Source: Tigriopus japonicus
Lineage: Eukaryota > Arthropoda > Copepoda > Harpacticoida > Harpacticidae
Length of the DNA: 64,000 nt
Direction: 5' to 3'
NCBI GenBank assembly: GCA_010645155.1
Contig: CM021317.1
Span: 12,800,545-12,864,544 of the forward strand
The notes beneath the pieces are model-generated. The model was not told the origin of the DNA. It worked only from the letters and a program-made list of their open reading frames with translations, and ran no database searches. The translations under genes and the position numbers were made by a program. Shown in pieces: positions 22,201 to 32,765 of the stretch (position 1 is its first letter; every line of letters starts with the position of its first letter).

Positions 22201-25200
22201 CGTATGCCCAAACGAGACAAACATTTAGTTATTTGATCTGTTCATGGAAGCAATCTACAGAAACGGAAACTAATTGGTTTAGTCAAGGAGGACGGTATTA
22301 CTTGGAGTGGGATCGAGCGGGGGCGCGTTACTGCGTTGGTGTGAATTTTCCTGCGTGATAGCCTGGAGTTAATGAAGAAATCCAATATATTTCGAATTAA
22401 GTCGTTTTGTTGACATAAGTCATAAAACAAAAGTCCACAAGGATTCAATGAGCAATCATTTGATGCCCAATTGATGTCTCTCAAAGAATTCAAACTGTGT
22501 TGTTTCATTGTGTTAAGTCAGATATCTTCAAACTACTGATCTACTGACTTGCTTTGTGTTAGTGATTGTCCACCTTTTATTGAAAGCAACATGGTTTTTA
22601 TCATTGGGGTTGTTTAAGGACATTTTTCTCTTCATAGAATGCAAAAAAAAACTTTTCTGTATCTTTTTTCAACATTTTACAGTCTTCTTTTGGATTTAGA
22701 ACCCCAATTAGGTGCTAAAAACAAAAACAGAGAAGAACATTCAAATCATTGTACAAAGGGAAGAATGTCTTAGAACTAGCCCAATGATAAAAACCATGTT
22801 GCTTTCAACAAAAGATGGGCAATCACTATCACAAAGCAAGTCAGTAGATCAGGAGTTTGAAGATATCTGACTTAACACAATGAAACAACACAGTTTGAGT
22901 TCTTTGAGAGACATCAATTGGGCATCAAATGATTACTCATTGAATCCTTGTGGACTTTTGTTTTATGTCCTATGTCAATAAAACGACATTAATTCGAATT
23001 ATATTGGATTTCTTCATTAACTCCAGGCTATCACGCAGGAAAATTCACACCAACGCAGTAACGCGCCCTCGCTCGATCCCACTCCAAGTAATACCGTCCT
23101 CCTTGGTTTAGTACAGACTCATACCTAAAGACGTCAGGGATGCGAGATAATCCTGACACCTTTGGATATCAGTTTGTCCGGATTTGAAAATTTGAATTTT
23201 GCTCCGATCCGAAACGATTCAATCCAAAAAGTTGCCGAACCTATCCTGACTATCTTAGCCCGACCCTTCCCTAGTAAATAGCAATGCTCGGGTTCTCTTG
23301 GCTAAGCATCGTTCGAACTTCGAAGATGAAGACATTTGAACTCTAAACTCGAACCTGTGGATGCTAAAACTATTCTTTTTCCTTGCACTATGCTTGATGC
23401 ACTCAAGAACTCACTTCAAATAATGTTATTCGAATCAAAGGATCAATTCGGATCTGGCAGTAACAGATCAAGATACTTTTGAGGCTATCAAGAGCTTTAA
23501 GCTCTCGAGTTCTCCTGGACCTTATTGTGTGACATCACAGTTTCTGATGAAATACTCACAGATTCTTGCCCCTGTATTCTTCTATTTGATGCGTCGCATC
23601 TTAGATCAGGGCAAGTTTCCCTCTTCTCTAAAAGTAGCTCATGTCGTTCCAATTTTTAAGTCCCTAGTAATCATAGGCTCATTTCTCTGACTTCCAATAT
23701 TGAAAAGGTCTTTGAGAAGATCATGAAGTCCAAGCTTGTTGAGTATTTGGGGGCCCATGATATCATTCCCCCTGGACAACATGGGTTTCGAACCCATTTT
23801 AGTACAGTCACCCAATTGGTTGACCATATCGAGCTGATCATTGAGGGGCTTGAAAGTCACGAGTCAGTTGATGTAGTCCATCTTGACTTTGCCAAGACCT
23901 TTGATAAGGTAAATCATGGTCTTTTGCTCGATCAACTCAAAGAGTTTGGGATCCAGGGTAAGGGTTTGAATTGGATTGTTAGTTTCATGAGTGATAGGAA
24001 GCAAATAGTCAAGGTCGAAGGATCATTTAGTGGCATGCATGATGTTGACATCATGTCATGACGTCAGGTGTTCCACAAGGTTCAATTTTAGGTCCGCTCC
24101 TGTTTATTCTCTTTATTGCTCCTCTCCAGAAGTTTAGAACAAAAGCCAATATTTCTTCATATGCTGATGACACAAAATTAGTTTGTGGAAGGAATGGTCA
24201 GGACTCAAAATGTTTAGTTGAGGACTTGGAGAAAGTCTACTCTTGGGTTGGTCAGAGTAATATGGCATTGAACGGGATGAAATTACGCACAATGACGTAT
24301 GGGGCGTCCAAATTAGATGTTCCGCTCAAAGACAATGGAGGTTGTGATATTGTGCATGTCTCGTCCATGAGGGATTTAGGAGTTGTCGTCCAAGATGATG
24401 GAAAGTTTGATGAGCATATCCAGTTGAAAGTGGGGAAGGCATTTCAAACACGTGGCTAGATCTATCGCACTTTCAAGTCCAGAGATAGTATTACGATGCT
24501 AACTCTGTACAAGTCGATTGTGCAACCGCATCTTGAATATGCCTCACCCATTTGGGCTCCAATGAGTTCAGCAGCCTCTCTTCTTTATCGGGCTCCTTCA
24601 TTGTTCAATTTGTTGCCCATTAGTCTTCGTCGGGAATATGTAGGAGCTGATCCTCTAATAGCATTTAAAGCAGGATTGGACAAATTTTTGAATACTATTC
24701 CTGACCAACCCACAATTCAAGGTTTGTACAGATCTGCCAACAGTAACTCATTGGTAGATCAAATTTCATATAAACATAAATTATATAAACTATTTTAATT
24801 CATTTACTCTCTTTACAGGGCATTCCATTCCTTGTAGCGGTATTAAAAAATCCGCCCCCCCCCAAAAAAAAAAACAATTAGCTACTGGGTTACAAACGAG
24901 TTTATACATCTTGCAGAATTGATCCAAAAATTGTGATGGGTATTCGATTCCTGCAAGGATGCTTCCAGGGAGCAATATTACCCACGGCCTACAGTTTAAT
25001 TCCGAGTTGGGGTTCTCCAGCCGAGAGGACCTTTTTAATGGCCGTAGTGATGTCGGGCTTGGTTGTTTCAAACGTACTCACTCCTGCAATTGCCGGCTCC
25101 CTTTGCTTAAGTGGAGTAGATGGGGGATGGCCTATGATCTTCTACATACCTGGTAACAAATGGTTTTAAGGTTGTTACTTTTGATAAAAAGTAAAGACAC

Positions 25201-26717
25201 AGATTCGTTCAACTGCACTTTCGGTTTTGTCGCAGAAAAGTGCAAATCTACTGTAATGAATAATCATTACTAATGATTAATTCTAGTTCATCATGCTTTC
25301 CCACGAGTTCCTATAAATTTTGGTTTAGTTACGCATGGCTCCCGTGGTCAAGACCCTTTCGGGTGGTCCCCCTGGCAGGTCCAGCCATGAAAGTCATAAG
25401 CTTTTCTTTGCGTCTATTTCGCTGAATTATTCCAGGGACTCTTTGCCTCGTGTGGACAGTGGTTTTCTTCTTCTTGGGGAGCAATTCACCTCAAGAGAAC
25501 AAGTTCATCTCGCGGACAGAACAGGTGTATTTGCAAAAGTATTCCTGTAAAAGCCAAAACCAACAGGGGCAGGAATCCCATCCTCCGGTTCCTTGGCTGA
25601 AGCTTCTGTCTTCGATACCATTTCTGACCTTGGCCATGACGCACTTTTGTTCGGCTTTTGGATTTTACCTCATGTCATTGAGTCTGCCTCTTTTCATCAA
25701 CGAGATATTTGATCTCGGACCAATTCAGGTATTTCTGTCCTTTTGAACTAAATCCACTTTCATTTCATCTCTAACACTCATGTCAATTGATGGAAAACCT
25801 ATACTTATAGGAGCGTTTGCTGAATTTTGATATCACAATTATGACTTAACCTAAGCTAATGCTCATTTCTTTTGACATTCTTTGAAATTCAGGATATGCA
25901 ATATTACTTTTGAACCTCCCAAACTTCTTTTAGAATGGCATACTTAGTGGTCTGACTTTCATTGGTCCAGTTATCGTAGGCCCACTGATTGGGTTGTTAT
26001 CGGCAAAAATTGTTAAATCAAAGTGGATGACGGTCACTCACATGAGAAAGCTTTTCACTTGCTCAGGTAAACACATCTTTTCTCGTATATCTTGGTTCAC
26101 GGCACAGCTTGAAAAAGAAAATCTTTTTTAGCTCAAAGTTCATTTGCCATCCTATTGATTTGGTCCAATCAAGTGGACGATAAGCTTTCAAAAATGTGCA
26201 TCTTTACCTTGATTAATACTCTACATCAAGTCTCTATCACTGGCGGATTTTATATCTCCCATATGGATTTGGTTGGCCCCTTTGCTGGAGTGGCCTTTGG
26301 CATCACCAATACAGTCGCCACTTGTGCAGGATTCCTCATTCCTTTGTTCTTGTCCTACTTTGTTCCCAACGTAAGAATTCTATAGCTAAAGGTTGTAGAT
26401 TATGTCCAATATGTTTGATTATTGAGGTTTGAAATGTGTCAAGCCCTCACATGAAAACTCATCATTTTGTTTAATGGCTTCTTGCTACCAAGTTTTGGTC
26501 AAAATTTCTGGCGATCTGAAGTGTCTGAAAGACCCTGAAATATTCCTTCATGCCTGATTCATTATAGGGTACCGCCGTGGAATGGAAAACGGTCTTCTAC
26601 ATAGTGGCTGGAGCACAGGCTTTTGGAGCTACCCTCTATGGATTGTTTGGCTCGGCAGAATTGCAACCGTGGGTGACCGAGGCCTCCAAGTTAAAACCAT
26701 CGCAAAACCAAAAATGA
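19234..26717 (+). CDS. SLC17-family sialin-like anion transporter (7 exons)
   Basis: A major-facilitator membrane transporter of the SLC17 group (sialin, vesicular transporters, phosphate-cotransporter-like proteins). Arthropods have many paralogues, so the substrate cannot be inferred. Exons are 19234-19419, 19492-19670, 24917-25152, 25436-25728, 25934-26066, 26132-26370 and 26568-26717. They splice in phase to 471 residues, a normal family length. Exon 1 gives the first membrane segment (LLIAFVCGVSFFLLFNLRF). Exon 2 gives FDWDRSTQSHLLGTFFYGY and the loop signature GGWVSDRFGGK. Exon 3 has FLQGCFQGAILPTAYS. Exon 6 has the late SLC17 block HMDLVGPFAGVAFGITNT. Exon 7 has VEWKTVFYIVAGAQAFGA and stops at TGA 26715-26717. 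The start has A at -3 and G at +4. Intron 2 is 5.2 kb and full of transposable elements; the others are 65-283 bp. Sialin-like is the closest description I can support. Confidence 0.93.
19671..21228 (+). other. SLC17 intron 2, left part without recognised elements
   Basis: The donor is GCCAG|GTTTGC. The interval is AT-rich. Apart from the TAGAGACGCTCTAG palindromic word near 20111-20136, I see no repeat border, tandem array or exon. Confidence 0.5.
21229..21608. mobile_element. hAT-type MITE with 8-bp target duplication
   Basis: The body is 21237-21600. It starts CAGACCTGTTCAA and ends TTGAACAGGTCTG, exact inverted repeats of 13 bases. ATGCTTGA is duplicated exactly at 21229-21236 and 21601-21608. 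The interior is almost wholly a 41-bp tandem array. It lies in intron 2 of the SLC17 gene and has no coding capacity. Confidence 0.9.
21300..21570. repeat. 41-bp tandem array of palindromic units inside the MITE
   Basis: The word CGGGAAAGTATCTTAAAGTA recurs with CGGG at 21305, 21346 and 21387, then in more diverged copies. Each unit carries AAGTATCTTTATCTAGATAC followed by TTTTT, which is itself nearly self-complementary, so the array can fold at many registers. Confidence 0.88.
21609..22284. other. SLC17 intron 2, middle part, nothing recognised
   Basis: AT-rich sequence between the MITE and the inverted duplication. No repeat termini or exon supported. Confidence 0.4.
22285..23104. repeat. 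Large inverted duplication (arms about 325 bp)
   Basis: The left arm 22285-22608 and right arm 22780-23104 are reverse complements at well over 90% by eye, around a 171-bp spacer. Outer ends are AAGGAGGACGGTATTAC and its complement; inner ends are TTTTTATCATTGGG and its complement. Each arm carries the same short open frame starting MKQHSLNSLRDINWASND (minus strand from 22508; plus strand from about 22881, there with substitutions and stops). I do not recognise that frame. No target duplication was identified. Confidence 0.85.
23440..24850 (+). pseudogene. Degenerate LINE (CR1/Jockey-type reverse transcriptase), 5'-truncated
   Basis: A broken non-LTR retrotransposon in SLC17 intron 2. Recognisable pieces in order: AIKSFKLSSSPGPY near 23490; LISLTSNIEKVFEKIM near 23690; VVHLDFAKTFDKVNHGLLLD (first catalytic Asp); SGVPQGSILGPLLF; SYADDTKLV (catalytic YADD) near 24155; YKSIVQPHLEYASPIWAP; and FNLLPISLRREYVGADPLI with stop at 24796. 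Frames change near 23665 and 24060, a TAG interrupts at 24457, and a deletion appears to join PIWAP to the C-terminal block. The 3' tail TTTACAGGGCATTCCATTCC ends in an A-rich run at about 24850. Clade assignment is by general motif style. Confidence 0.88.
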
Positions 26718-27192
26718 GCGCACCAACTTGGTTGAATATGGACAAAAACTGTAACGTTTGATGTAAAGATTGATTAAATCGTCTTCCTTTTTGAGGATTA
26801 TCTTTATATGTCAAGGAACGTTCATTTAGGATGAAACATTTAAATGAAATTTATTAAATACACGAACGGAATCCTATGAGATTAGAACTGATCATCAAGA
26901 GAGTGTGTACAAAATAGAGCCGCTTCATTAGAGAGTGAATCAAGTTAGAGCCAGGTCAAAAGAGATTGTATTGAATTAGAGCGAAAATAGTGTTCGTTCA
27001 ACTCCTTGAATTTTTGCTTGAGGAATATTTTATGTATGACAAATCAAATCAGTTAGTTAACGGAGTTAACGGATGTCTACGGAGATAACAAAGACCCAAA
27101 AAGGCAAGAAAAAGCTTTTTTGCCAAGGCTCCTTTTTGTGTCAGAAAATCCCAACACACAGGGTCGGCACCCAAAGTGCAGATGCTGTAAGA
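26718..27192. other. Downstream region of the SLC17 gene with a degenerate 32-bp repeat
   Basis: From about 26883 to 26990 a loose repeat of roughly 32 bases appears (TTAGAGCC, then AAGAGAGTG and GTAC words). A related pair of words on the opposite strand lies at about 28411-28462. No exon seen. An ATTAAA near 26770 could serve the transporter transcript. Confidence 0.45.
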
Positions 27193-27426
27193 CAGGAGTC
27201 GGCAACCAGTGGGCCCAAGGCTGGTCGTTGTTGGGCCCAGCAGCTGTAGGGAAAGTCCAAAATAGTGGGACCGCGTGTCATCCATAGCATTCTGCTCGTG
27301 GGTCCAAGGCTCTTTGATCGTTAATTTATGGGCCCCTGAATTCACCAACGACTACTTGGTGAGCCCATGACAACACATTATCAATATTTGGTGGGTTTTG
27401 ACCCAAGAGTGGTTGCTGACCCCATG
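27193..27426. mobile_element. Small hAT-like MITE (probable)
   Basis: The left end CAGGAGTCGGCAACCA and right end TGGTTGCTGACCCCATG are imperfect inverted repeats of the type seen in hAT elements. The flanks TGTAAGAC and TGTATGAC agree at seven of eight positions, overlapping the first base of the element, so the target duplication is only tentative. Confidence 0.45.
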
Positions 27427-27582
27427 TGTATGACTATCATAAGTAATATAATTTTCGGTATTTTTCAATTTAGAGTTTCAAAATCACAAAGTATTGATAA
27501 TAAACATAAGTTTCTTTTTTACATTTTCTTATCGTAGCTCTTGTGCATGAATGAAATAATTGAGACAGTTGGCACAATGCCT

Positions 27583-27981
27583 TACCGGGTGATGCATAAG
27601 AAACGGAACGGCAAACCATGTCCGTAACTCGGAAATGGTTGATCTCACAAAAAATGTATAGAGATCAAAAAGATGTGGCAGATAACAAATCTTAAGATAC
27701 ACAAGTTGTTATTCTCTTTTTGTCGCCTTATTTTTTATTTTAGCCAAATTTCTGAAGAGAGAAAAAAATCGGAGTCACGAACGCTTTGTTTTCGAAAAGG
27801 GCCCTTCAGGGAAAAAATCGTCGTCGCTTAAATATTGAAATTGGGTGAAATTGCTTTTTCTGACTTTTCAAGTCAAGTGTTTGGCCAATTCTATCCAATA
27901 AAGGTGAGGTTCATACATGGTTTCAATCATGAGTTATTGACGATGGAATTAGGTGTTCCGTTTCTTTTGAAACACCCGGTA
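27583..27981. mobile_element. Tc1/mariner-type MITE, 395 bp
   Basis: The body is 27585-27979. The left end CCGGGTGATGCATAAGAAAC and right end GTTTCTTTTGAAACACCCGG are inverted repeats of about 28 bases with a few differences, bracketed by TA on both sides. The interior has no transposase frame. Confidence 0.75.
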
Positions 27982-28058
27982 TATGAAATACATTCTTCAT
28001 GAAGAAAAATTCTAGGCTTAAAGAAAAGACTCTCTTAGATGAGTCTCTTAAATATTTG

Positions 28059-28085
28059 ATGATGATGATGATGATGATGATGATT
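28059..28085. repeat. (ATG)n microsatellite
   Basis: About nine uninterrupted TGA/ATG triplets. Confidence 0.95.
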
Positions 28086-29433
28086 TATTTCAGGAATATG
28101 TTTGGGTCACTTTGGTTACATCATGAATATGGAGGTGTAGCCTTCAAATAACAAAGACATAACATAAAAAGACATACGTGTATATTCCTCAGATCTTGGA
28201 TAAGCTATTGCTTGTTTTCACCTGGACCTGGGCACGAAAAATGATAGTGAATTGTGTCGCAGGTGCCATTTTGGAACACAATTGGAAACTATGAAATTCT
28301 ACTAACATATTGAATGTTGATATTTTAATGCTTCATTGTTCATTATTCAACACATTGGTCAATCCAAAGTTGAAAGTAAGTTTATCAATTCCTTTTGTTA
28401 CGATTGGCTCTAAAATGTCACTCTCACCTATGATTTGGCTCTGTCTTGTACCTTCTCTCTCTTCATCTGCGCTATTATCATAGAGTACCCACGTGAACAT
28501 TGGGTAACCATTGAGGGTTTAAAAAGTAAGAACTAAGACGATAATAGTTTATGTTCAATTAGCCAAGGATTACTTCTCAAAATTCAGAGGGTCATGATTA
28601 AGCTCAAACTTAGGGACATCTGTAGTAAAAGTATAAGAACAATCAAGTTTTTCACAAAATCACATAAACAAAAAGCACAAAAGCACTTTTTATTCAATGT
28701 CGCTCCAATGACTTGTATATTTACCCTTCACTCCAGTCTTTATTTGACAGTGCCGAATAAATTTGGCTTAGGCATAAAGCGCTGAAAACGAGATTCAGTG
28801 GTTTATGGCTTAAAATAATAAGTTTTAAAAGCTTAAGATTTTGTGTTAGGATTATTTTTGGCATTGGAACCATGGGAACGCAGAATTGCTCCGAAAAATT
28901 AGTTAGGAAATGCTCTAAATTACATGCAGGATCTAGGATTTACTCCAACTGAAAATCCATGACAATGTCTAGTTACTCCGAACTTCATTACAACACAGAA
29001 TTTGTGGCGCCAGAAAAACATTTTTGGCATTAGTGAGAAATCCTCCGAAATGGAACATACTAGGAACTTCTCCGAATTTCCACTGGAAAGAATAAAGATT
29101 GACAAAAAGGCAACCACATATCGTTTTTGTGTGAGCGCTCCAACACTGCACCATTTGATAGCTTACCAATCTTTAATCTGTGTTTTAGACAGGCTTGTAC
29201 ATGAGGTCAGACTGAATTGTTCCATATCAATCTGTTTTTTTTCGTGCTATTATCATCGACCCGACACCACTGATTCTGTGAAGAATCTCCAACTTATACA
29301 AGTTTGTAACTTAGGCAAGCACATGGCCAACAATAAAGGTTTCGAGGTAAGAAGAGTTCACCTTGATCACCTAACCATACCCTTGAGATGAGAGAAAATT
29401 ATCCCTCTGCCAAGTTGTACAAAAAGTAATAAC
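28086..29433. other. Intergenic, no supported gene
   Basis: A 129-codon open frame at 29002-29391 lacks recognisable domains and has irregular composition, so I do not annotate it as a gene. No element termini were identified apart from the repeat words at 28411-28462. Confidence 0.4.
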
Positions 29434-29531
29434 ACGTAGTAGAACAAATTTCGTGCAAATGTTAATTTTATAAATTATTGTGAAGATTATTTGTTTACAG
29501 GGAATCGCATTCCTTGTAGCGGTAATAAAAC
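29434..29531 (+). mobile_element. LINE 3'-end fragment (plus strand)
   Basis: Begins GTAGAACAAATTTCGTGCAA and continues through TTTACAGGGAATCGCATTCC and TTGTAGCGGTAATAAAA. It aligns with the 3' end of the LINE at 24757-24850 and with the minus-strand fragment at 11230-11339. It has lost all reverse-transcriptase sequence, as usual for 5'-truncated LINE copies. Confidence 0.8.
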
Positions 29532-31162
29532 AAGCGGAAAGAAAAGAAATATTGAAAGACTTTGAAACCATCAAAGTGGGTTCCTAGCTTCCTACAGCAA
29601 AAAAATAGAACAAGTGATACGGTCACCTATATGGTTCATATTCGCCCTCAAATGCCGCAAGCAAGCTCTCCCCCCAAACTTTCGCGTCCTTCTCCTTAAT
29701 AGGCATTTGTGAAGCTCCCCCATAAAACCCTCTTGGGCTTCCTTAGTCCTGCTCTGTGCTCATTCCATAGTATTTCTCGGTAACCCAAGTCATCCGGAGG
29801 TCTTGTCTAGTCTGGTATGTTCGTGTGGTCACACATGAACACAACCTGAGCACAGGTGGGTTGAAGCCCGTTGAAGCGGTGTGAGGTAATAATCACTGAA
29901 TCTTGGAAAACTCAGCCTCTCTAGGAACAGGCTGTTCACCGTGAAGGAAGATTTGACCACCTCAAAATTCTATAAGAATTTCACTGAATTTATTTAACAC
30001 AAAACAAAGCCAAAGAAAGACTTTTATCAAAAGGAGGAATTACATACTCCATTGTAAGAGTGAAATTAACGCATTTCATCCCATTTTTTGAAAGCCTAAG
30101 TTTTTCATTTTAGTCTAAGTTCTTTTTTGATTTGAGGTACGATCCAAGCGGCAAGGGGATTGATTCTACGTTGGTGCTTTTTGTGCGCTCCAAACCATTC
30201 CAAACGCGTTACATGTACGTAGAGAAGTACATAGGAGCGCACCCTCTTTAGGTTGATGCACTTGTCCGCTTAGGTCGAAGAGCACTCACATGTATTTCTC
30301 CCTACAAAAGCTCCTGTACTCCTTAGTAACCTCGCCACCAACGGAGCGTTAGTACGAAACATGGTGATTAGAGCCCCACACTTTAAATAGGCCGATAAAA
30401 TCACAATGGGAAAAGGAATTCAAGATTTACTCAATGATTGAATTTGTTGTTTTAGCCACCTCTCTATTGATGACATGTAAAGTGGCCGATCAGATTTTGC
30501 AAAACTATTCTGGGACAAATTGGGCATGTTACCCAACACATGAGCGCTTCTATCAAAGACCATTTCTAATTCTTACATTTATGTCCATTGCATCTGTAGT
30601 TGATCGATCTAACGACGATAAATTCAAATGAATTTTAAAAAAATCTTTGGAGTTTTTATGAAGGGTATTGTTAATTTTCAAATGATGACCAAAAGCCGAA
30701 ATTCCGGCAAAACACTAGTGTTCGTTTTTGCCTGAGAACCAAAAAAAACAAAAGTAGAAGATAGGCTGAAAAATTAAAGAAAAAAACTGTCTAAAAGAAA
30801 TTGTCAAAATTAATATTTCGACTTCCTTCAAAATTCAATAGATGCTCATCTGTATCCTATAATTACAAAGAATATAATACAATGTTGATGTTTAGGCTGC
30901 ATGTTAATGCAGATTGTACAAAAAGCGCAAGCATACCAAAATCAAGTCACATTAATGTTAGTCACAGACCAAGCTACAGACTATTCAGCTCTAGCTAAGG
31001 AGGCAGACCAAGGCGACGCTACTTTGATCTGTGACCTCGAGATAACTCAGGCTGTATTTTCTGGATTGACTTTGAGAATCAAACTTCAAGGAGGATATTT
31101 GCATAGCATAAATACAATACATGCTCTGTGAGCTTCCTTACGAAACTATCTCTTATAAGAAC
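29532..31162. other. Intergenic, no supported gene
   Basis: Contains a 76-codon open frame at 30901-31131 with somewhat protein-like composition (VTLMLVTDQATDYSALAKEA), but no family that I recognise and no clear splice context. Otherwise AT-rich DNA without visible element ends. Confidence 0.35.
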
Positions 31163-32136
31163 TTAATAACTAGGCCTGGGAATTTGATGCAAAAACCATT
31201 TATTGGCATTTGGGGCCCTTGTTTGCATTGATTTGCATTTTGAGGGATAATTTGAATTGAGTTGAATTTTAAGCGCTTATTTGCGTTTTGTTTTGCATTT
31301 TGGAGACTTTTTTTTGGAAAATGAGCAGAAAAACGCAATTTTCAAGAGTGGTTTTGGGAATCAACAAAAATTTTCAAAATTATTTTCTGGAAATTTGATT
31401 TAAATAGGGATATGAAAACAAGAGAGTTTCCCATGTCGTATTTTTTAATACGAAGTTGATACGAATCAAACTTCCAAACTTGTGGTACCTTGACTAATAT
31501 AGACCCCCTCTACTTAGTCAGGAACCACTGTACGTCAGGACGAATTTCAAAAATACACACTGGGTCCGATCATTGTACTAAAATGTGAGGTTTTTGCAAC
31601 AAATGTATTGTTCCGTTGAATTTTCATTGTACTAATTGGACCCAGTGTGTATTTTGAAAGTAATCCTGGCTTGAGCCATATTTGACTTAGTGTAAGGATC
31701 GCGGGTTTACACACCTTAATAGCTGATGGATGCCAACAAGGGAGATATTGTTTAAGAAATATAGTCTTTTTTCCCAAATTAGAGTTAGAAAAATGGAATT
31801 GACTATGGTTTTGGAACTGAATAACAAAGGGACTAAATTTGTGGATATTGTTGCAATTGGTTAAAAGTTATTGTTGCGATTGGTTAAGTCTCTTCTCTGT
31901 AGCTTTTTCACATCCACAGGTAGAAAAACCAACTTTATGTTAATATGGTGCCCAAGATACAAAATATTTGCAATTTTTAGACCCTTAAGTCTTAAATTGA
32001 CAACCCAGACCTTAAAAACCCAAAACAGAACATTAAATGCCCCCTGAAACATGATTTTATTTGCATTTTTATTTGCATTTTGAAGAATATTTAAGGCATC
32101 TTTTAATTGCATTACATTCCCAGGCCCATTAATAAG
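31163..32136. mobile_element. hAT-like non-autonomous element, 958 bp
   Basis: The body is 31171-32128. Inverted ends are TAGGCCTGGGAATTTGATGC on the left and GCATTACATTCCCAGGCCCA on the right. Flanks TTAATAAC (31163-31170) and TTAATAAG (32129-32136) match at seven of eight positions, fitting an 8-bp hAT target duplication. Subterminal ATTTGCATTT words recur near both ends. No transposase frame is visible; a smaller MITE lies inside. Confidence 0.72.
31536..31668. mobile_element. Short MITE, copy 2, nested in the hAT-like element
   Basis: Ends CAGGACGAATTTCAAAAATA and TATTTTGAAAGTAATCCTG are inverted repeats, with ACTGGGTCC/GGACCCAGT just inside. The same structure is found at 18550-18672. 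It sits within the 31171-32128 element, so it inserted there or was mobilised with it. Confidence 0.7.
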
Positions 32137-32765
32137 CATTTGTATATACCTAGAAGGTGTTTTCAGCTCCGTCAGAAATAAAATATCTGCATTTTTAGTA
32201 ATCTGTGGAGCATAAAATGCCCCAGCTGAATTTTTCCGTCGCAAGTATTTACTCAAGGTCCTTAATCTGGCTTGATTTTGATTTTCCCGGCCTTTTGAAT
32301 TAGGTGCATTAACATGCACATGCGGCCCAATGTCTAACATCTGCTTTTTTGTTCTTTGTTGGTTAAATCTGTTAGATTTTTTTCAGGTTTCCAATAAGTA
32401 CTCTTTGGTTGAACTTTTGGAATCGTGTAAAAGCTAATTAAGGCAAGCAGTCAAAGCACGGGGATGAGCTTTTGTCAACTATTTACAACACTCTGGGCTT
32501 CGTTGGTTTAAATCCTGGGCTTGTCGAGTCCTCCTGGCATGCGCTATTAAATTAGATACAGTAGTCACGGCTTTAACACCTTAAATGAACGAACCTGTGG
32601 TCATTCCCGAGGGTGAATTATTAATAGTTAATGTTTGTTGGAGAGGAAATATCCCGATGGAAAGGATAGTCTTTACAGATCGCAATTGCGAAGCTGCTTT
32701 CTGACCGCGGAAAATCGAAACAAAACAAATATTCATTTGGTCCATCACTGTTTGAATGATCGTTG
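32137..32765. other. Intergenic, nothing recognised
   Basis: No gene or repeat border supported in this interval. Confidence 0.4.

Noticed and set aside
22242..22508. 88-codon minus-strand frame as an independent gene
   Set aside because: It lies inside an inverted duplication whose other copy has stops and substitutions. Without a recognised family I leave it as part of the repeat.
29499..29589. Exon-like GIAFLVAVIKQAERKEI frame after a TTTACAG acceptor, with similar GIPFLVAV frames at 24819 and, on the minus strand, near 11283
   Set aside because: The similarity extends upstream of the supposed acceptor (GTAGA-N-CAAAT and the A/T-rich part) and matches the 3' end of a LINE, so the shared peptide is a chance translation of the LINE tail.
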